Below, piece by piece: positions 5,457 through 8,805 of a stretch of DNA of 8,805 nt (positions within the stretch are counted from its first letter, which is position 1; each line of letters begins with the position of its first letter). Under the pieces are notes generated by a model. The model was not told the origin of the DNA. It searched no databases and saw nothing but the letters and a program-made list of their open reading frames with translations. Source of the DNA: Candidatus Aenigmatarchaeota archaeon (lineage in GTDB: Archaea > Aenigmatarchaeota > Aenigmatarchaeia > CG10238-14); the NCBI GenBank assembly GCA_017608955.1, contig JAFCEW010000015.1, positions 1 to 8,805 of the forward strand, written 5' to 3'. The translations under genes were made by a program, and so were the position numbers.

Positions 5457-5672
5457 TTATTTCTTTCTAAACGTTGTTCCAACAACTCCCCCTATTGTTA
5501 ATAATGCTGCCGACAAAACTGCCCAATCAGCTCCTGGATTATATCCCAACAAGTTACTGCCTACCTTTACGATCCACAAGTTTATCATAAAGTAAACTAG
5601 ACCTAAAATTATTAGGAGAGCTGAGGCAACGATTGTATATCCTATTGATTCCATTGTCCCGAATAATTTCAT
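5457..5672 (-). CDS. Small two-helix membrane protein of unknown function
   Basis: The 71-residue product has two hydrophobic segments, about 11-36 and 48-66, joined by a polar loop (KVGSNLLGYNPGADW) and ended by a basic tail (FRKK). No known family is recognised. The ATG at 5672 is preferred over an upstream TTG at 5687, because AGGTG (5678-5682), a good archaeal ribosome-binding site, stands 5 nt before it. It follows the DUF5654-like membrane protein by 41 nt in the same direction and is closed by the T-rich terminator. The two small membrane proteins may work together, but only adjacency suggests this. Confidence 0.7.
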   Translation of the reverse strand: MKLFGTMESIGYTIVASALLIILGLVYFMINLWIVKVGSNLLGYNPGADWAVLSAALLTIGGVVGTTFRKK

Positions 5673-5677
5673 TTTTA

Positions 5678-5682
5678 CACCT
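5678..5682 (-). promoter_or_regulatory. Ribosome-binding site of the small membrane protein
   Basis: AGGTG stands 5 nt before the ATG at 5672 and favours it over the TTG at 5687. It is one of the few consensus-like sites in the right arm of the window. Confidence 0.55.
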
Positions 5683-5690
5683 AACAATAG

Positions 5691-5698
5691 TTTTAAAA
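5691..5698 (-). promoter_or_regulatory. TATA-like box before the small membrane protein
   Basis: TTTTAAAA lies between a six-T run that follows the upstream gene (5707-5712) and the ribosome-binding site of the gene at 5672. Its centre is about 22-23 nt from the ATG, slightly short for a leaderless start. It may be a real promoter or simply A+T-rich spacer. Confidence 0.3.
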
Positions 5699-5713
5699 TA
5701 TTAATTAAAAAAG

Positions 5714-6052
5714 TTACTTATTTTCTTGTGAAAATTTTGAAAATAAATAGATTACAACTGCAGCAATTATTGTTATAATAACAGCTACAAAAAGTTGATA
5801 ATACCAAATCTCTCCATTTCCAGCAGAAAAACCAAATACTTGCTCTAAAAATGCCTGTATAGCATCTCTCCAAAATAAAGCAGCGACAAAACCAAATGCG
5901 GCTGTTATCAAAGTTATGAATTGGGTTTTTGTGTGTTGTTGTAATGCTTTCATTTGTTCCCGCATTATTTTCATTTTTGTTTTTTGTATCTTGATTTTCT
6001 CTTCTTGTTCTTCAATTTTCTTTTCTTGCTTTTCAATTTTTGTTGCAGCCAT
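5714..6052 (-). CDS. Coiled-coil plus two-helix membrane protein, DUF5654-like
   Basis: The 112-residue product has a highly charged coiled coil at about 5-40 and a membrane domain with helices at about 44-62 and 85-105. The coil has Ile6, Ile13, Ile20, Met27 and Met34 at exact heptad spacing. The membrane domain resembles DUF5654 from memory: FITLITAAFGFVAALFWRDAIQAFLEQVFG, a glycine-containing loop, then a second helix ending in YLFSKF. The function of that family is not known to me. The coiled coil suggests oligomerisation or a cytoplasmic partner. It begins 21 nt after polB, and a TATA-like TTTAAATA overlapping the polB stop is centred about 26 nt from its ATG, so it probably has its own leaderless promoter. 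Confidence 0.75.
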   Translation of the reverse strand: MAATKIEKQEKKIEEQEEKIKIQKTKMKIMREQMKALQQHTKTQFITLITAAFGFVAALFWRDAIQAFLEQVFGFSAGNGEIWYYQLFVAVIITIIAAVVIYLFSKFSQENK

Positions 6053-6073
6053 ATGTGATATTATTATTTCATA

Positions 6074-8488
6074 TTATTTAAACCATTTCCCTAAATTTGC
6101 CTGTAATTTTCCAGAAAGTACCTGTTTTTCATCTATTCCCAATGCTTGAAAAACTCTCATAGCTGCGGGCAATATTTGATGATTAATATAATAATCAGGA
6201 TCATATTTTGTTTTTACATCTTCGATTGGTTCTGCCCTTTCTGATATAGAGCCAGATCCTTTTGTGATTATATATTCAATTATCATTCCTTCTCCAACTG
6301 GTTTTCCTTGTTTTTTCATTTTTTTAGCAACACTTACATGAGGGCTAATTTGTCTGTAATTTTCTAGTGGCATTGTTAATTGTGTATAAATTGTTAACTC
6401 ATCTATGGTTGCTTTTCCAGATTTTATTTTGTCTATTGTTTTTCTTACAAGCTCAATTGCTTTTTCTGGTTTTTTGTCTTCCAATATTATCCTCAAAATT
6501 TCATGCTGAATATTTTTAGCTAAATCACACCAGTCTCTTCTCACTGTTTCAAATCCTCTAATTTCAAGATTATTATCATAATCTAAAAGTGCATACCGTT
6601 TTTTTGCTCCTCTTTTTTCACCTTTTATAGTTACAAATATTCCTGCTTTATATAATCCTCTAAATTCTAATTCTATAATTCCTGGCAATTGATTATTTAT
6701 TTTTTTAAGAAGTTCTTTTGCTTTTGATATTAATTTATCTTTAGGGATATTAGGAATCTTTATAAAAACACTATCAGTATCTCCATATATAACTTGGTAA
6801 TTTTCTTTTTTTATTATATCAATTATTTTTTTAATATAATATCTACCTAAGGCAGCTGAAGCAGAAGCACATTCATAGCAATACCATCTACTTCCTGGAT
6901 ATCCGAAATATCCATAAGTAGAATTAGCAATTATTTTCAAACTATATTGCATATTATAAAGTCTTTTGTATTCTTCAGAATTTTCTTTTAGATTTTTCAT
7001 TTTTTCTTTTATTTTCATTCTTTTTTTTATTATGTGCTCTAAATTAATAGGGATAAATCCTTTGATTTTTTTACAAAAATAATTCTTAGATTCAGGAATG
7101 AGATTTATTTGTTTGCAACATTTACAATTTAAAGTCTCTGGAGAAATGTTATGAGTAATGATTATAGTTGGATACAAACTTCTAAAATCAAAAACAATTA
7201 TGTTTTCATGTATTCCTTTTTCAGGCTCTATTACAAATCCTCCTTTGTAAATTGGTTTCATTTGTCTTTGTTTTATCTGATCATATTTTGGTCTGTTTGG
7301 AATTATTATATTATTAGCAACTGCATTTTTTGATAAGTATGCTTCGACTAATTGAGAATATGTATAACGAGATGCATCAAATGGTGTCAAGGATGTTAAT
7401 TTTGATAAAGCAAATATTTGTGGTAATAGCTGCTCGGATAATAATAAAGTGAGTTCAGAATCCCTTAACGAATATTTGGTAATTCTTTCTAGATCTTTTT
7501 TGTTTTCCCAGGATTGCTTTATGTCTTTCCATTTGATTTTTTCTTTTCCTTGTCCTAGCATTTCTTGACAAACCGCGTCTAAAGTTAAAACCTCTGTTTT
7601 CATTTTAGGTGAGAGTATATGATCTATAAAATTAAAAAGATCTATGTGAGATCTTCCTCTTATTTTTGTTGAAGTAAATCTCCCTCTTCTAACAAATCTT
7701 ATATTGCTGTTATCTCTTCCTATTTTCAAATCTATTTTTAATTCTTCTGCTCTTTCTCTGATTTTTTGAAAATCAAAATTATCTGTATTATACCCTAAAA
7801 TTATATCTGGATCTCTTTGTTTTATTATTTCTAAAAATTTCTGTAGCATTTGTTTTTCGTCTTTTACTACTTCAACATATTCTGGGTATTTTGATTGTTG
7901 TATAGTAAGAACTTTTTTGAATCCTTTATTATCAACAATAGAAATCATAATTATTTTTTTGTCTGATGTTTCAATATCAAATGCTAGATTTGTTGTTTTT
8001 GGTAAAATATCTTTTTCAATTGGCTTTAAAGAATTTATTTCTATTACTTTATCAACAAGATAATTTTCATTTTTTATTTCCTTACCATTTATCTCCATCC
8101 ATCCCATTGGCTCTATTTTTTTATCAAATACATATCTTTGACGAACAGGAATCGTATATTCATATTCTTCTTTGCTTTCTTTCCAATGCTTGATTTTGTC
8201 CCTTATGTCATAAACTGATCGTGGATTTTCGACAAAAATTTTTAATAATTTTTTACTTTTACCAGAGATTATTTTGTTTATAATTTCTAATTTTGATATA
8301 TCTTTAAAATTAGACTTTTCTATCTTTTTTTTAAGAGTGACTAAATTATCAGATTCGATATAAAAATATGATTTAAAATTTTTATCAAGTGCCAATATTG
8401 TGTTTCCTTTTTCATCTTTACAAAATAATCTTATTATTCCTTTATTGTTTTCTATTATATAATCGATATCAAATACTGATAATCTCAT
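6074..8488 (-). CDS. polB: Family B DNA polymerase with 3'-5' exonuclease
   Basis: This is a full-length archaeal replicative/repair polymerase of 804 residues, close to the thermococcal PolB length of about 775. Proofreading motifs are intact: Exo I FDIET (Asp171, Glu173), Exo II YNTDNFD (233-239) and Exo III YSLRD (Tyr339, Asp343). Polymerase motifs are intact too: A is DFRSLYPT with Asp434, B is KIIANSTYG (518-526), and C is YGDTDS with Asp570 and Asp572. The thumb-side KKRYALL and GFETVRRD blocks follow. The last residues, QANLGKWF (796-803), form a good PCNA-interacting peptide, so the enzyme should run with the sliding clamp. Palm cysteines at 455, 457, 458 and 472, and the pair 537/540, resemble the thermococcal disulfide positions with two extra Cys. 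No intein interrupts the motifs. It begins 25 nt after rpsJ; a CTATAAAAG at 8501-8509 is too close for a leaderless start, so cotranscription with rpsJ is likely. Confidence 0.97.
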   Translation of the reverse strand: MRLSVFDIDYIIENNKGIIRLFCKDEKGNTILALDKNFKSYFYIESDNLVTLKKKIEKSNFKDISKLEIINKIISGKSKKLLKIFVENPRSVYDIRDKIKHWKESKEEYEYTIPVRQRYVFDKKIEPMGWMEINGKEIKNENYLVDKVIEINSLKPIEKDILPKTTNLAFDIETSDKKIIMISIVDNKGFKKVLTIQQSKYPEYVEVVKDEKQMLQKFLEIIKQRDPDIILGYNTDNFDFQKIRERAEELKIDLKIGRDNSNIRFVRRGRFTSTKIRGRSHIDLFNFIDHILSPKMKTEVLTLDAVCQEMLGQGKEKIKWKDIKQSWENKKDLERITKYSLRDSELTLLLSEQLLPQIFALSKLTSLTPFDASRYTYSQLVEAYLSKNAVANNIIIPNRPKYDQIKQRQMKPIYKGGFVIEPEKGIHENIIVFDFRSLYPTIIITHNISPETLNCKCCKQINLIPESKNYFCKKIKGFIPINLEHIIKKRMKIKEKMKNLKENSEEYKRLYNMQYSLKIIANSTYGYFGYPGSRWYCYECASASAALGRYYIKKIIDIIKKENYQVIYGDTDSVFIKIPNIPKDKLISKAKELLKKINNQLPGIIELEFRGLYKAGIFVTIKGEKRGAKKRYALLDYDNNLEIRGFETVRRDWCDLAKNIQHEILRIILEDKKPEKAIELVRKTIDKIKSGKATIDELTIYTQLTMPLENYRQISPHVSVAKKMKKQGKPVGEGMIIEYIITKGSGSISERAEPIEDVKTKYDPDYYINHQILPAAMRVFQALGIDEKQVLSGKLQANLGKWFK
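6075..6082 (-). promoter_or_regulatory. TATA-like box for the DUF5654-like gene
   Basis: TTTAAATA on the minus strand overlaps the last codons and stop of polB. Its centre is 26-27 nt from the ATG at 6052, the spacing expected for a leaderless archaeal transcript. Confidence 0.45.
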
Positions 8489-8513
8489 AATCTTTATTTA
8501 CTTTTATAGAAAA

Positions 8514-8805
8514 TTAATCTTTTAGTTGAATTCTTATGAATACATCCTGAGGAACTTGTATTCTTAAAACCTGTCTAAGGGCCCTGTCATCTGCTTGTAA
8601 ATCTATTAGTCTTTTATGTATTCTCATTTCCCATCTATCAAATGTTGTATTTCCATGACCTGTTCCATCTCCGCAAGGAGTTTTATAAGTTGTTACTTTT
8701 AGTCTTTTTAATGGTAATGGAATTGGACCTTTCCAGTCTACACCAAGTTTTTTGGCTATCCCAATTATCTCTGCACAAATCTCATCTAATTTTTTGGGAT
8801 CTTTT
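8514..8805 (-). CDS. rpsJ: Ribosomal protein uS10 (5' end beyond right edge)
   Basis: uS10 is a small-subunit head protein and, bound to partners, a transcription elongation factor in bacteria. The 96 visible residues match archaeal/eukaryal uS10: KDPKKLDEICAEI, GPIPLPLKRLKVTT, the loop starting TPCGDGTG, DRWEMRIHKRLIDL, and DDRALRQVLRIQVPQDVFIRI, ending LKD-stop. About ten N-terminal residues fall beyond the right edge. The loop between GDGT and FDRWE appears about four residues longer than in typical archaeal sequences I remember (GHGN-like insertion). In many archaea rpsJ follows the EF-1alpha gene, which may lie just outside. Here polB follows after 25 nt. Confidence 0.97.
   Translation of the reverse strand, partial: KDPKKLDEICAEIIGIAKKLGVDWKGPIPLPLKRLKVTTYKTPCGDGTGHGNTTFDRWEMRIHKRLIDLQADDRALRQVLRIQVPQDVFIRIQLKD

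Noticed and set aside
5916..6149. Plus-strand Cys/Phe-rich open frame opposite the coiled-coil protein and the polB end
   Set aside because: It is the complement of Lys/Glu-rich coiled-coil codons, which explains its odd composition.
7151..8193. Two plus-strand open frames (7151-7333 and 7966-8193) inside polB
   Set aside because: Both are antisense to conserved polymerase or exonuclease segments and have no motif or start signal.
8501..8509. CTATAAAAG as the polB TATA box
   Set aside because: Its centre is only about 17 nt before the ATG, which would place the transcript start inside the gene, and no suitable internal start codon follows.

Overview
The window reads as a chromosomal segment of an A+T-rich archaeon, most likely a small-genome DPANN-type lineage (Woesearchaeota/Pacearchaeota-like); the phylum is an inference. 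The archaeal assignment rests on a family-B replicative DNA polymerase with a C-terminal PCNA-binding peptide, an archaeal/eukaryal-type uS10, a type II methionine aminopeptidase, a stand-alone LigD-type 3'-phosphoesterase, and TATA-like boxes centred about 26 nt upstream of several start codons, the spacing expected for leaderless archaeal transcripts. The standard genetic code fits throughout: TAA and TGA act as stops and Arg is mostly AGA.

Left arm (1-3320, all minus strand, read right to left): a compact Fe-S cluster biogenesis operon. Its order is a Cys-rich XRE-type regulator, an intact SufS-type cysteine desulfurase, a small winged-helix-like protein, an IscS homologue, and IscU (cut by the left edge). 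The genes abut or overlap and carry recognisable ribosome-binding sites at the junctions. The most striking feature is that the IscS homologue has Met where the PLP-binding Lys should be. It has also lost two other PLP-contact residues, yet it keeps the loop Cys. It is therefore probably not a desulfurase but an assembly partner for IscU, with SufS as the likely sulfur source. A 13-bp inverted repeat sits directly upstream of the operon's TATA box and is a candidate operator for the Cys-rich regulator.

Middle (3379-4476, plus strand): a short divergent cluster of a stand-alone 3'-phosphoesterase (DNA end repair), a four-helix membrane protein of unknown function, and acylphosphatase.

Right arm (4473-8805, minus strand, read right to left): uS10 (cut by the right edge), DNA polymerase B, a coiled-coil/two-helix membrane protein resembling DUF5654, a second small two-helix membrane protein, a T-rich terminator, and methionine aminopeptidase. 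The convergent acylphosphatase and aminopeptidase genes share a four-base TTAA in which both stop codons lie.

I see no rRNA, tRNA, CRISPR array, insertion sequence or long repeat. No stretch over 300 bases lacks a gene. Most of the window is conserved housekeeping; the unusual part is the Fe-S operon with its apparently PLP-less IscS.
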